From assembly GCF_011745145.1 (NCBI RefSeq), contig NZ_CP050191.1:4357327-4421326 (forward strand): DNA of 64,000 nt, read 5' to 3'. The position numbers were made by a program, and so were the translations under genes. The notes beneath the pieces were generated by a model, which saw only the letters and a program-made list of their open reading frames with translations, was not told the origin of the DNA and made no database searches. Shown in pieces: positions 55,489 through 63,501 of the stretch; within the stretch, counting starts at the first letter, position 1, and each line of letters begins with the position of its first letter. This stretch comes from Mycobacterium sp. DL440. Its GTDB lineage: Bacteria; Actinomycetota; Actinomycetes; Mycobacteriales; Mycobacteriaceae.

Positions 55489-56345
55489 CCGGCGGAGCGC
55501 TCGCCGGCCGCGGCGCGATCGTGGTCGGTGGCACCCGCGGCATCGGCCTGGCGGTCGCCGAGATGCTGGCCGCCCAAGGCGCGGGCGTCGTGGTCAACGG
55601 TCGCGACCTGGCGGCTGCCATAGCCGCGGCCGAATCCATTTCCGGTGTCGCCCATGCCGGTTCGCCCGCCGAGCCTCAAGTGGCCGACGCGCTCGTCGAT
55701 ACCTGTGTGGCCGAGTTCGGTCGCGTCGACATCCTGGTCAACTGTGCCGGTACCGCCGAACCGGCGGGGTCCTCCATCTTGAACGTGACCAGTGACGAGT
55801 TCCGGAACCTGCTCGACGCGCACCTGGGCACGGTGTTCGAGACCTGCCGCGCAGCGGCGCCGAAAATGGTGGCGCAAGGGGGCGGCGCCATCGTCAACAC
55901 CAGTTCCTTTGCGTTCCTGGGGGATTACGGCGGCAGCGGCTACCCGGCGGGCAAGGGCGCGGTCAATGCGCTGACCCTGGCGATCGCCGCCGAACTCAAG
56001 GAGCACGGAGTGCGGGCCAACGTGGTGTGCCCGGGCGCCCGCACCCGACTGTCCACCGGCTCGGACTACGAGCAGCACATCGCCGATCTCAACCGGCGCG
56101 GCTTGCTCGACGACGTCAGCATGCAGGGCGCGCTGGACGCCGCACCGCCGGAATACGTGGCCCCGACGTATGCCTACCTGGTGAGCGACGCCGCACGGGG
56201 CGTGACGGGCCGCATCTTCATCGCCGCGGGCGGGTTCATCGGCGAATTTGCCCGGCCTGCACCAGGTTTCATCGGATACCGCGACCACCACAGCAAGCCA
56301 CCGTGGACTGTCGAGGAACTGCACGAGTCCATCTCCGGGGCCTAG
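55485..56345 (+). CDS. Short-chain dehydrogenase, probable CTG start
   Basis: A 286-residue SDR if begun at CTG 55485: LTGGALAGRGAIVVGGTRGI, then GLAVAEMLAAQGAGVVVNGR. The first conventional start downstream (GTG 55521) falls in the middle of the first cofactor-binding strand and would truncate it. No ATG, GTG or TTG in this frame precedes it within the previous gene's last codons. CTG 55485 overlaps the previous stop as CTGA, mirroring the ATGA/GTGA junctions here, with AGGAAGAG just upstream. Catalytic Ser in VNTSSFAFLGDYGGS and the YxxxK pair GYPAGKGA. Substrate unknown. Confidence 0.85.
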   Translation: MTGGALAGRGAIVVGGTRGIGLAVAEMLAAQGAGVVVNGRDLAAAIAAAESISGVAHAGSPAEPQVADALVDTCVAEFGRVDILVNCAGTAEPAGSSILNVTSDEFRNLLDAHLGTVFETCRAAAPKMVAQGGGAIVNTSSFAFLGDYGGSGYPAGKGAVNALTLAIAAELKEHGVRANVVCPGARTRLSTGSDYEQHIADLNRRGLLDDVSMQGALDAAPPEYVAPTYAYLVSDAARGVTGRIFIAAGGFIGEFARPAPGFIGYRDHHSKPPWTVEELHESISGA

Positions 56346-56366
56346 CTCGCGCCGGCGCCGCCGGGT

Positions 56367-57344
56367 TCAGGATGCTGCGAGCTCGCGTTTGGCGGCCTCG
56401 CGGGCCAGCATGCGGTCACGCTGCTCCTCGAACTTGATCACCTTCGTCTGTAGGCCTTCCAGGAACGCCGCCAACTGATCGCGACGGGCCTCACCGGCGG
56501 CACTGAAATCGTCGCGCTCGAAGATCCGCCACTTGCGCAGGGTCGGCATGACCACCTCTTCGAGGTGCTGGCGCAGGTCGTAGATCCCGTGTTTGGCCAT
56601 CAGCACACCGTTGCGGCGAAAGTCCGGCATCCCCTGTCCCGGCATCCGGAAATTCTCGACGATGCAGCCGACGGCATCCAGGGCCTGGTCGGGCGAGAGT
56701 TCCAGGGCGGCCTCACACACGTTCCGATAGAAGATCATGTGCAGGTTCTCGTCCGCGGCGATGCGCTGCAGGAGCCGGTCGGCGATCGGATCGTGGCAGA
56801 CCTTCCCCGTATTGCGGTGGCTGACCCGGGTGGCCAATTCCTGGAAGGTCACGTACGCGACCGTCATCAGGAATTCGGAGTTGTGCATGGCCCGCTCTTC
56901 CTCGGTCGAAGCGAAGCCGTTGGTCACATGCTCCATGCGGGCCTGCTCCAGCGCGGCGAGATCGACACCGCGGGTGACCACGAGGTAATCCCGGATTGCG
57001 ATGCCGTGCCGGTTCTCCTCGGCGGTCCAGCGGTTCACCCAGGCTCCCCAGGGCCCGTCCTGGGAGAAGCTGCCGGCGGCCTCGCGGTGATACGACGGCA
57101 GGTTGTCCTCGGTGAGCAGGTTGGTGATCATCGCCGCCCGGGCCACGTCGCTGAGCTGCGAATGCTCAAGATCCCAGTCCTGGCCGCCCGAGGCAGCGAA
57201 GGTGCGGCCCGACTCCCACGGGATGTAATCGTGCGGATACCAGTCCTTGGTGGTGGCCAGGTGCCGGTTGAGGTTTTCCTCGGCTATCTGCTCGAGTTCA
57301 GCCTGCAAAACCGTATCTGCGAGCTCCTTTTGCACGAGTCCCAT
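56367..57344 (-). CDS. Acyl-ACP desaturase, DesA1-like diiron enzyme
   Basis: A 325-residue soluble desaturase. Diiron ligands: Glu in MITNLLTEDNLPSYHRE, the EENRHG motif in NRWTAEENRHGIAIRDYLVV, and the second half RIAADENLHMIFYRNV (EENLH-like, here DENLH). It also has GGQDWDLEHSQLSDVARAAM and the C-terminal VVMPTLRKWRIFERDDF of the DesA1/DesA2 group. Start ATG 57344 (MGLVQKELADTVLQAELEQI) after GGGGGA. M. tuberculosis has no desaturase at this phoPR-adjacent position, so it is a paralogue or local gain. Confidence 0.92.
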   Translation of the reverse strand: MGLVQKELADTVLQAELEQIAEENLNRHLATTKDWYPHDYIPWESGRTFAASGGQDWDLEHSQLSDVARAAMITNLLTEDNLPSYHREAAGSFSQDGPWGAWVNRWTAEENRHGIAIRDYLVVTRGVDLAALEQARMEHVTNGFASTEEERAMHNSEFLMTVAYVTFQELATRVSHRNTGKVCHDPIADRLLQRIAADENLHMIFYRNVCEAALELSPDQALDAVGCIVENFRMPGQGMPDFRRNGVLMAKHGIYDLRQHLEEVVMPTLRKWRIFERDDFSAAGEARRDQLAAFLEGLQTKVIKFEEQRDRMLAREAAKRELAAS

Positions 57345-57498
57345 GAATCCCCCGAAATCTATGTGCGGCCACATCGGACCAGCTAAAGTCTCCCACCCCG
57401 TCCAGCAAAGATAGAACACGTTCGGTCAGGACCGCGATTCCGCGGGACTGCACCAAACGCTTCGCCGGCCCGCCTCGACCGATCACTATGCTCTCACC

Positions 57499-57915
57499 AT
57501 GGCGTCCGTCTTCACGAAGATCATCAACGGAGAACTGCCCGGGCGGTTCGTCTACCAGGACGATGACATCGTCGCGTTCCTGACCATCGCGCCGATGACG
57601 CAGGGCCACACGCTGGTGGTGCCCCGGGCCGAGATCGACAACTGGCAGGACCTCGAGCCCGCGGTGTTCGGTCGGGTGATGGAAGTTTCACAGCTGATCG
57701 GCAAGGCCGTCTGTCAGGCGTTCGGTGCGCAACGCGCCGGGGTGATCATCGCCGGTCTTGAGGTGCCGCACCTGCATGTTCACGTGTTCCCCGCCTACAA
57801 CCTGGCCGATTTCGGCTTCGCCCACGTCGACAACAATCCGTCGGCCGAATCCCTCGATGCGGCACAGACCAAGATCAAAGCCGCGCTGGCAGATCTGCAA
57901 TCCTCGGCAAGCTGA
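57499..57915 (+). CDS. HIT-family nucleotide-binding protein (Rv0759c type)
   Basis: A 138-residue histidine-triad protein: [39 protein letters not shown] and the catalytic HxHxHxx motif in [16 protein letters not shown] enzymes hydrolyse or transfer nucleoside monophosphates from dinucleotides or AMP conjugates. It is divergent from the desaturase. Its last 41 nt are antisense to the phoR 3' end, an arrangement also seen by gene order in M. tuberculosis (Rv0758-Rv0759c). Confidence 0.93.
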   Translation: MASVFTKIINGELPGRFVYQDDDIVAFLTIAPMTQGHTLVVPRAEIDNWQDLEPAVFGRVMEVSQLIGKAVCQAFGAQRAGVIIAGLEVPHLHVHVFPAYNLADFGFAHVDNNPSAESLDAAQTKIKAALADLQSSAS

Positions 57916-59308
57916 CGGTGAACCGGCACCCCTGACCCGGCGCGGTGGTGACCTTGACGGTGCCGCCGTGGGCCAGCACCAGGGAATGCACGATCGACAG
58001 GCCCAGCCCGGTCCCACCGCTCGCGCGGGTGCGTGAGGTATCAGCGCGGTAGAAGCGTTCGAACACGCGTCGCGCATCGTCGGAACTCATGCCGGGACCT
58101 TCGTCACACACCTCGATGACGGCGTCGTCGCCGTCGGTGCCCACCCGCACCGTGACCCCGGCGGTTTCCGGGGTGTGCTGCACCGCGTTGGCGACCAGGT
58201 TGCTCAGCACCTGACGCAACCGGGCCTCGTCACCCAGCACCTCCGGGGTGCCCGGGCCGTCGAACACCTCCATGCGCACCCGGCGGTTCGGGGCGATCGA
58301 CTGCGTGTCATGCACGGCATCGGTGGCCAGGGTCAACAGGTCGACCCGATGCCGATCGAGTGGGCGCTGCGCATCGAGCCGAGCCAGTAGCAGCAGATCC
58401 TCGACCAGCAGGCCCATCCGCCGCGATTCGCTCTCGATCCGGCCCATGATCATCTCGACGTCGCGCGCGGCGCCCTGGCGGTACAACTCGGCGAATCCGC
58501 GGATCGTCGTCAGCGGCGTCCGCAACTCGTGGCTGGCATCGGTGATGAAGCGGCGCATCCGTTCCTCGGAGGTCCGCGCCTGCTCGGCCGAGGCGTCCGA
58601 AGCCGCCACCGCCCGCTGGATCTGCGCCAGCATGCCGTTGAGCGCCAAGGACAGCCGTCCCACCTCGGTCCGCGGATCACGTTCGGGGACACGGCGATCC
58701 AACTGTCCGGCCGCGATGGCCGCGGCGGTTTGTTCCACCTCGACGAGCGGACGCAGGCTGCGGTGCACGACGGCGTAGCCGACGACGCCGAGCACCACCA
58801 GCACGACCGTACCGATGCCGACCTGCGACCAGATCAACGCGCGTACCGACGACTGGACGTCGGAAAGATCGATCGCGACGGTGGTGAGCTCGCCGTTCGG
58901 ACCCTGTACGGTCATGGCCCGCCACTGCACGTCCGAGGACCCGACGGACTCGACCGTCACCGGCGCGGGACCGACGTTGTTGTCATCGGGAAGCTCGGGT
59001 TCCGCCTCGCGGTCGTTGATCGCGATCCAGGTCCGGCCGTCTTGATCGACGCCGCGGACATAGAAGTTCGACGGCGGGCGCGCGGGATTCGGCCCTTCCA
59101 AAGGTGTCGAGGGCAGGCGGCGCGGCTCTTGGGCCCAGCTCTGCGAGGCATCGAGCAGGGTCTGATCGATACGACTGATCTCGGTGTGCCGCATGATCGA
59201 GGTCACCGCGACACCGGAAGCGAGCAGCCCGCACGCCACCAGAACCAGGGCCGCGGCCACCAGGCCGACCCGCAGCGGCACTCCTCGCCGCTCTACCCGG
59301 TCAAACAC
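57875..59308 (-). CDS. phoR: Sensor histidine kinase PhoR
   Basis: A 477-residue membrane kinase partnering PhoP. Two membrane helices ([40 protein letters not shown]) bracket a periplasmic sensor of about 110 residues. HAMP linker; phosphoacceptor His in [19 protein letters not shown]; ATPase boxes [15 protein letters not shown] (N), VCDEGPGMS (G1), FERFYRAD (F) and [15 protein letters not shown] (G2). GTG start 59308. It begins 29 bp after the phoP stop and is presumably cotranscribed. Confidence 0.95.
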   Translation of the reverse strand: MFDRVERRGVPLRVGLVAAALVLVACGLLASGVAVTSIMRHTEISRIDQTLLDASQSWAQEPRRLPSTPLEGPNPARPPSNFYVRGVDQDGRTWIAINDREAEPELPDDNNVGPAPVTVESVGSSDVQWRAMTVQGPNGELTTVAIDLSDVQSSVRALIWSQVGIGTVVLVVLGVVGYAVVHRSLRPLVEVEQTAAAIAAGQLDRRVPERDPRTEVGRLSLALNGMLAQIQRAVAASDASAEQARTSEERMRRFITDASHELRTPLTTIRGFAELYRQGAARDVEMIMGRIESESRRMGLLVEDLLLLARLDAQRPLDRHRVDLLTLATDAVHDTQSIAPNRRVRMEVFDGPGTPEVLGDEARLRQVLSNLVANAVQHTPETAGVTVRVGTDGDDAVIEVCDEGPGMSSDDARRVFERFYRADTSRTRASGGTGLGLSIVHSLVLAHGGTVKVTTAPGQGCRFTVSLPRIADLPARL

Positions 59309-59337
59309 TCCAAAAGTATGCCGCCGAAATCGAGGCG

Positions 59338-60051
59338 TCAGCGTGGCTCGCGCAAAACGTAACCGACCCCGCGCAGAGTGTGCAGCAGGCGCTTGTCGCC
59401 GGTATCGATCTTGCGGCGCAGGTAGGACACGTAGGACTCGACGACGTTGACGTCACCGCCGAAGTCGTAGCGCCACACGTGGTCGAGGATCTTGGGCTTC
59501 GACAGCACCGTGCCCGCATTGATGATGAAGTAACGCAGCAGGGTGAATTCGGTGGGCGACAGCGAAACGGGCTCGCCGGCCTTCCAGACCTCGTGCGTGT
59601 CCTCGTCGAGTTCGATGTCGGCGAAGGACAGCTTGGCGCTACGGGGTTCCTCAATGCCCCGGCCGGACCGGCGCAGGATCACCCGCAGCCTGGCCACCAC
59701 CTCTTCGAGGCTGAACGGCTTGGTCACGTAGTCGTCGCCACCGAGGGTCAGGCCGGCGATCTTGTCCTGCAGGCTGTCGCGCGCGGTCAGGAACAGCGCG
59801 GGCGCGTCGATGCCGTCGGCGCGCAGCCGGCGCAGCAGCCCGAAGCCGTCCATGCCGGGCATCATCACGTCCAGGATCACGGCGTCGGGCCGAACTTCCC
59901 TGGCCTTGTCCAGGGCGGCGGCGCCATTGGACGCGGTGTAGACCTCAAAACCCTGGAACTTCAAGCTGACAGACAGCAGCTCCACGATGTTGGCCTCGTC
60001 GTCGACGACGAGAACCCGGGCCTCCGGGACGCTCTCAGGTAATGCAGGCAT
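59338..60051 (-). CDS. phoP: Response regulator PhoP (OmpR family)
   Basis: A DNA-binding response regulator, about 237 residues from ATG 60051. The receiver domain has VLVVDDEANIVELLSVSLKF, the phospho-acceptor Asp61 in AVILDVMMPGMDG, and the Lys in DDYVTKPFSLEEV. The winged helix is TEFTLLRYFIINAGTVLSKP and KILDHVWRYDFGGDVNVVES. Near identity to M. tuberculosis PhoP across the body. ATG 60051 has AGGGA six bases upstream; an ATG at 60057 is also in frame. A CTGTGA triple repeat upstream fits autoregulation. Confidence 0.96.
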   Translation of the reverse strand: MPALPESVPEARVLVVDDEANIVELLSVSLKFQGFEVYTASNGAAALDKAREVRPDAVILDVMMPGMDGFGLLRRLRADGIDAPALFLTARDSLQDKIAGLTLGGDDYVTKPFSLEEVVARLRVILRRSGRGIEEPRSAKLSFADIELDEDTHEVWKAGEPVSLSPTEFTLLRYFIINAGTVLSKPKILDHVWRYDFGGDVNVVESYVSYLRRKIDTGDKRLLHTLRGVGYVLREPR

Positions 60052-60101
60052 GGCCATTCCCTGATGTTGGTGGTGCCTGTTGAACTCAACCTGCATGCAC
60101 G

Positions 60102-60130
60102 CTGTGCACTTCCTGTGAGTTTAACTGTGA
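60102..60130. promoter_or_regulatory. Triple PhoP box
   Basis: CTGTGC (60102), CTGTGA (60113) and CTGTGA (60125) recur at 11- and 12-nt steps. PhoP of M. tuberculosis binds direct repeats of TCACAG (CTGTGA on the other strand) spaced 11 bp, and its own promoter contains three repeat units. The sites lie 51-79 bp upstream of phoP and 24-52 bp upstream of the divergent repeat-protein gene. Confidence 0.8.
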
Positions 60131-60153
60131 TCGGGGTAACTACACTGACGCCC

Positions 60154-60969
60154 ATGAACCTCGCCAAGACGCTGGTCCAGGTTGCTACTGCGCCCGTGCG
60201 AATCGGGCTGGCCGTGGCCGACGCCGGTCTCGGCATCGCCAACGAGACACTCAACGCGGTGCAACGCGGCATCGGCGACGCGAACCCTCTGAACGGCAGG
60301 TCATCGATGGCCTCGCTGTTCGGCATCGATGATGCGGTGGAGCGGGCGAACCGCTTGGCCCGGCTGCTGGACGACGACGCGCCGCTCGGCCGGGCGCTGG
60401 CACCAGAGGGCCCGATCAACCGTTTGCTGCGACCGGGCGGGATCGTCGACCAACTGACCGCCGAGGGTGGCCTGCTGGACCGGTTGACCGCGGACAACGG
60501 CGCCGTGGCCCGGGCGGTGGCCCCCGGCGGCCTGGTCGATCAAGTCACCACGGAGGGCGGCCTGCTGGACCGGCTGACCACTGCCGATGGCGCCGTGTCC
60601 CGGGTGATTGCGCCCGGCGGGCTGGCCGATCAACTGTTGGCCAATGACGGCCTGTTCGAGCGGGTACTGCGCGAGGACGGGGTGGCCGACAAGCTCCTCG
60701 CCGAGGGCGGGCTGCTGGACACCCTGACCGATCCCGACGGCCCGCTGCTCAAGCTCGCCGACGTCGCCGACACCCTCAACCGGCTGGCGCCCGGGTTGGA
60801 AGCACTCGCGCCCACGATCGACGCGTTGCACGAAGCGGTCATCACGCTCAGCCAGGTCGTCAACCCGCTCAGCAACATCGCCGACCGCATCCCGCTGCCG
60901 CGGCGCTCGTCCCGGCGAACCTCCCCGAAGCCGGTCAGCTCGCAGCGAGTTATCGACGCCGAGAGCTGA
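60154..60969 (+). CDS. Decapeptide-repeat protein of unknown function
   Basis: A 271-residue protein with no signal peptide. Residues 74 to about 203 are roughly 13 tandem ten-residue units of the form x-x-G-(L/I/A)-(L/V)-(D/A)-(Q/R)-(L/V)-x-x, for example PGGIVDQLTA, EGGLLDRLTA, DNGAVARAVA, PGGLVDQVTT and EGGLLDRLTT. The N-terminal 70 residues and a region at 204-235 (LNRLAPGLEALAPTIDALHE) are helical; the tail is basic (PRRSSRRTSPKP). The regular period suggests a solenoid of short helices or turns. It is divergent from phoP, sharing the PhoP boxes. Confidence 0.8.
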   Translation: MNLAKTLVQVATAPVRIGLAVADAGLGIANETLNAVQRGIGDANPLNGRSSMASLFGIDDAVERANRLARLLDDDAPLGRALAPEGPINRLLRPGGIVDQLTAEGGLLDRLTADNGAVARAVAPGGLVDQVTTEGGLLDRLTTADGAVSRVIAPGGLADQLLANDGLFERVLREDGVADKLLAEGGLLDTLTDPDGPLLKLADVADTLNRLAPGLEALAPTIDALHEAVITLSQVVNPLSNIADRIPLPRRSSRRTSPKPVSSQRVIDAES

Positions 60970-60995
60970 CCCGCTAAACTGGGCGCGTTCCACCC

Positions 60996-61070
60996 GCCTC
61001 CTTAGCTCAGTGGTAGAGCGTTCGCCTTGTAAGCGGAATGTCATCGGTTCAATCCCGATAGGAGGCTCCA
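60996..61070 (+). tRNA. tRNA-Thr (anticodon TGT)
   Basis: A full cloverleaf by eye: acceptor GCCTCCT / AGGAGGC, D-arm with AGCTCAGTGGTAGAGC, anticodon stem TTCGC / GCGGA closing CTTGTAA (anticodon TGT), T-arm ATCGG-TTCAATC-CCGAT, discriminator T and encoded CCA. Reads ACA/ACG threonine codons. The genes following it (HNH fragment and a small acidic protein) look accessory. Confidence 0.97.
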
Positions 61071-61112
61071 CGCGCACCGATTGTTGTCGGTACATGTCAG
61101 TAACTTCCTCAC

Positions 61113-61518
61113 ATGAGGCTCTGTCGCAGCTGTGGTTCACCACTGGAGAAGCGCAGTCAGAAGGTCTACTGCAGTAACGCATGTCAGGGATCAGCCCGCC
61201 GAAAAGCCAGCACAGAACGCTGGCTCGAATCCGGCGAGGCGTCCATCACCTCTCTCCACAGGCACTACATCCGCCTTTAGCCTCACGGCCGCTCAGTCGG
61301 GCTGTTGCGCGATCTGCAGCGAGGCCGGCACGTGGCAGGGCCTACCCCTCATCTTGGTGATGGACCACATCGACGGGAACCCGACCAACAATCGGCGGGA
61401 AAATCTCAGACTGGTCTGCCCGAACTGTGACTCCCAGCTGCCGACGTACAAGAGCCGGAACCGTGGCAACGGCCGCTTCTACCGCCGCGAGCGCTACGCC
61501 AACGGACAGTCGTTCTAG
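61113..61518 (+). pseudogene. HNH endonuclease gene split by a +1 shift (CTT TAG C junction)
   Basis: Two adjacent frames together make one HNH-family protein. Frame A from ATG 61113 encodes MRLCRSCGSPLEKRSQKVYC, then SNACQGSARR and on to HYIRL, stopping at TAG 61278-61280. Frame +1 continues as SLTAAQSGCCAIC, LILVMDHIDGNPTNNRRENL, RLVCPNCDSQLPTYKSRNRG to 61518. The HNH core (DHIDGNPTNNRRENLRLVC) and both zinc-knuckle cysteine pairs are intact. The shift coincides with CTT TAG C, similar to the prfB +1 frameshift site CTT TGA C. So it is either a decayed gene with one lost base or a frameshifted one; called pseudogene for now. Confidence 0.75.
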
Positions 61519-61521
61519 CGT

Positions 61522-61677
61522 TCACGTCTCGTCGGCGATGTTCTCGTGACTCTCGTGGAGTCCCGGCCCCTGAGGATCCTCACCCCGACGGTCGAATTCG
61601 TCCTGCAGCTCCTCTTGTCCCTCAGTAACTTTGCGGGCGTCTTTCGGTATCGGTCGGCCACCGTCATGTTGATCCAT
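61522..61677 (-). CDS. Small acidic hydrophilic protein
   Basis: A 51-residue frame from ATG 61677: MDQHDGGRPIPKDARKVTEG, then QEELQDEFDRRGEDPQGPGL and HESHENIADET. Strongly charged, no hydrophobic core, probably disordered. It ends 3 bp from the HNH stop, convergently. Codon choice and clean boundaries favour a real gene; function unknown. Confidence 0.6.
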   Translation of the reverse strand: MDQHDGGRPIPKDARKVTEGQEELQDEFDRRGEDPQGPGLHESHENIADET

Positions 61678-61761
61678 AGTCCTCTGAATCCCCGCATCGA
61701 CCACGGCTAAACACGAGCCCTCCGCTTCCGTGTCGTCCGTAGCGTGATCTAGCCTCCAGAC

Positions 61762-63501
61762 ATGAGGCGTCTGGGGTCAACGCTCGTGGCATTGCTGCTC
61801 ACCGCAGGGTTCCTGCAGGCCTGTGGTACCACCGGCGACCAGGCCGCCGATTCCGGGGACCAGGCGTTCCGCCGGCTCGCCACAGAGATCCTCGATTACA
61901 CCTACCGGCAGAACCCCTCGAATGCCACGCATCTGGGCATCCACACGTACGACGACCTGATACCCGACTATTCGGCGGCGGCGGTCACCGCCAATGTGGA
62001 AGCCGTCAAGTCGTACCGGGCGCGCCTTGACGGTATCGACGCCAGCACATTGACGTTGGACGCCCAGCTGGACCTCGAGCAGACCAAGCATGCACTCGAC
62101 GGAATGTTGTTGCGCGAGCAGGTTATTCGTCCATGGGCGAAGAACCCCGACACATACAGCAGCGGTATCACCAACGACGCATACGTCATGATCTCGCGCA
62201 GTTTCGCTCCGCCCGAACAACGTCTGCGGTCATTGACCAGCAGGTTGAAGCTGATGCCGGCTGCGCTCGCCCACGCCCGTGAGAATCTCGACGATTCGCC
62301 GCGAATCTACACTCAGGTCGCGATCGACCAGGTCGACGGCAACCGCCATTTCTTCGCCCACGACGTTCCCGCAGCGTTCGCCGGCGTGAAAGACCCTGCA
62401 TTACTGGCCGAGTTCGGCAAGGCCAATGACGCGGTGGTCACGGCACTGAGCGACTACAAGGCCTGGCTGGAGAACGACCTACTGCCACGGTCCAACGGTT
62501 CGTTCGCGTACGGCGCGGAAACGTATCGGAAGGTACTCGACGCCGACGAGATGATCACCACGCCACTGCCCGATCTGCTGTCGGTGGCAAACGAAGACCT
62601 CGCACGCAACCAGAAGGCCTTCACCGAGGCGGCCCGGCAGATCGATCCCGCCAAGGCTCCATTCGACGTGTTGGCCGACGTACAGAAGGACTTCCCGCCT
62701 GCCTCGGACCTGCTGGCGGCTACCCAGGAAAATCTCGACAGTCTGGCCCAGTTCGTCCGCGAGAAGCAGATCGTCGATGTCCCACCGGCTCCGCCGGCGA
62801 AGGTGGTAGAGACACCGCCGTTCATGCGCGCCACCACCTCGGCATCGATGGACATCCCCGGACCGTTCGAGAAGGCGGCGACCGAAGCGTATTTCAACAT
62901 GACCCTGCCCGATCCATCCTGGCCGAAAGACGAGCAGGACGAGTTCATGTCGCAGTGGTATCGCCCGTCGATCAGCAATGTATCCGTCCACGAGGTGTGG
63001 CCTGGGCACTACCTGCAGTTCCTCTACGCCAAGGACTATCCGTCCGACGTCCGCAAGGTGTTCGGCGCGACAAGCAATTTCGAGGGATGGGCGCACTACT
63101 GCGAGCAGATGATGCTCGACGAAGGGTTGCACGCCGACGATCCGCGCTACCGGTTGGCCCAGGTCCAGGATGCCCTGCTGCGCGATGTCCGATTCATCGT
63201 CGGCATCAAGATGCACACCGAAGGCATGACCGTCGAACAGGCCCAGCGAATGTTCGTCGAGCAGGCCTATCAGCCTGAACCGGTCGCGGAATCGGAGGCC
63301 AAGCGCGGTACTTCGGACGCCACCTACGGCTACTACACCATGGGCAAACTGGCCATCCTGAAACTGCGTGACGACTACCGAAAAGCGGTCGGTGACGCAT
63401 TCTCGCTCAAGGCTTTCCACGATGCGTTCGTGAGGATTGGGCCGCTCCCCCTGCCGCTGATCCGCAAGGTGATGCTGGGCCAGACGGGTGATCTGTTCTA
63501 G
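61762..63501 (+). CDS. DUF885 lipoprotein, zinc-peptidase-like
   Basis: A 579-residue exported protein. Signal peptide RRLGSTLVALLLTAGFLQAC ends in a lipobox-like LQAC, so the mature protein is probably lipid-anchored at Cys21. The DUF885 body has the zinc-peptidase-like signature VSVHEVWPGHYLQFLYAKD (HExxxxH) followed by FEGWAHYCEQMMLDEGL with the third acidic ligand. The N-terminal YRQNPSNATHLGIHTYDD is typical of the family. Likely a metallopeptidase or carboxypeptidase outside the membrane; substrate unknown. The stop overlaps the next gene's stop by 4 nt (convergent). Confidence 0.88.
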   Translation: MRRLGSTLVALLLTAGFLQACGTTGDQAADSGDQAFRRLATEILDYTYRQNPSNATHLGIHTYDDLIPDYSAAAVTANVEAVKSYRARLDGIDASTLTLDAQLDLEQTKHALDGMLLREQVIRPWAKNPDTYSSGITNDAYVMISRSFAPPEQRLRSLTSRLKLMPAALAHARENLDDSPRIYTQVAIDQVDGNRHFFAHDVPAAFAGVKDPALLAEFGKANDAVVTALSDYKAWLENDLLPRSNGSFAYGAETYRKVLDADEMITTPLPDLLSVANEDLARNQKAFTEAARQIDPAKAPFDVLADVQKDFPPASDLLAATQENLDSLAQFVREKQIVDVPPAPPAKVVETPPFMRATTSASMDIPGPFEKAATEAYFNMTLPDPSWPKDEQDEFMSQWYRPSISNVSVHEVWPGHYLQFLYAKDYPSDVRKVFGATSNFEGWAHYCEQMMLDEGLHADDPRYRLAQVQDALLRDVRFIVGIKMHTEGMTVEQAQRMFVEQAYQPEPVAESEAKRGTSDATYGYYTMGKLAILKLRDDYRKAVGDAFSLKAFHDAFVRIGPLPLPLIRKVMLGQTGDLF

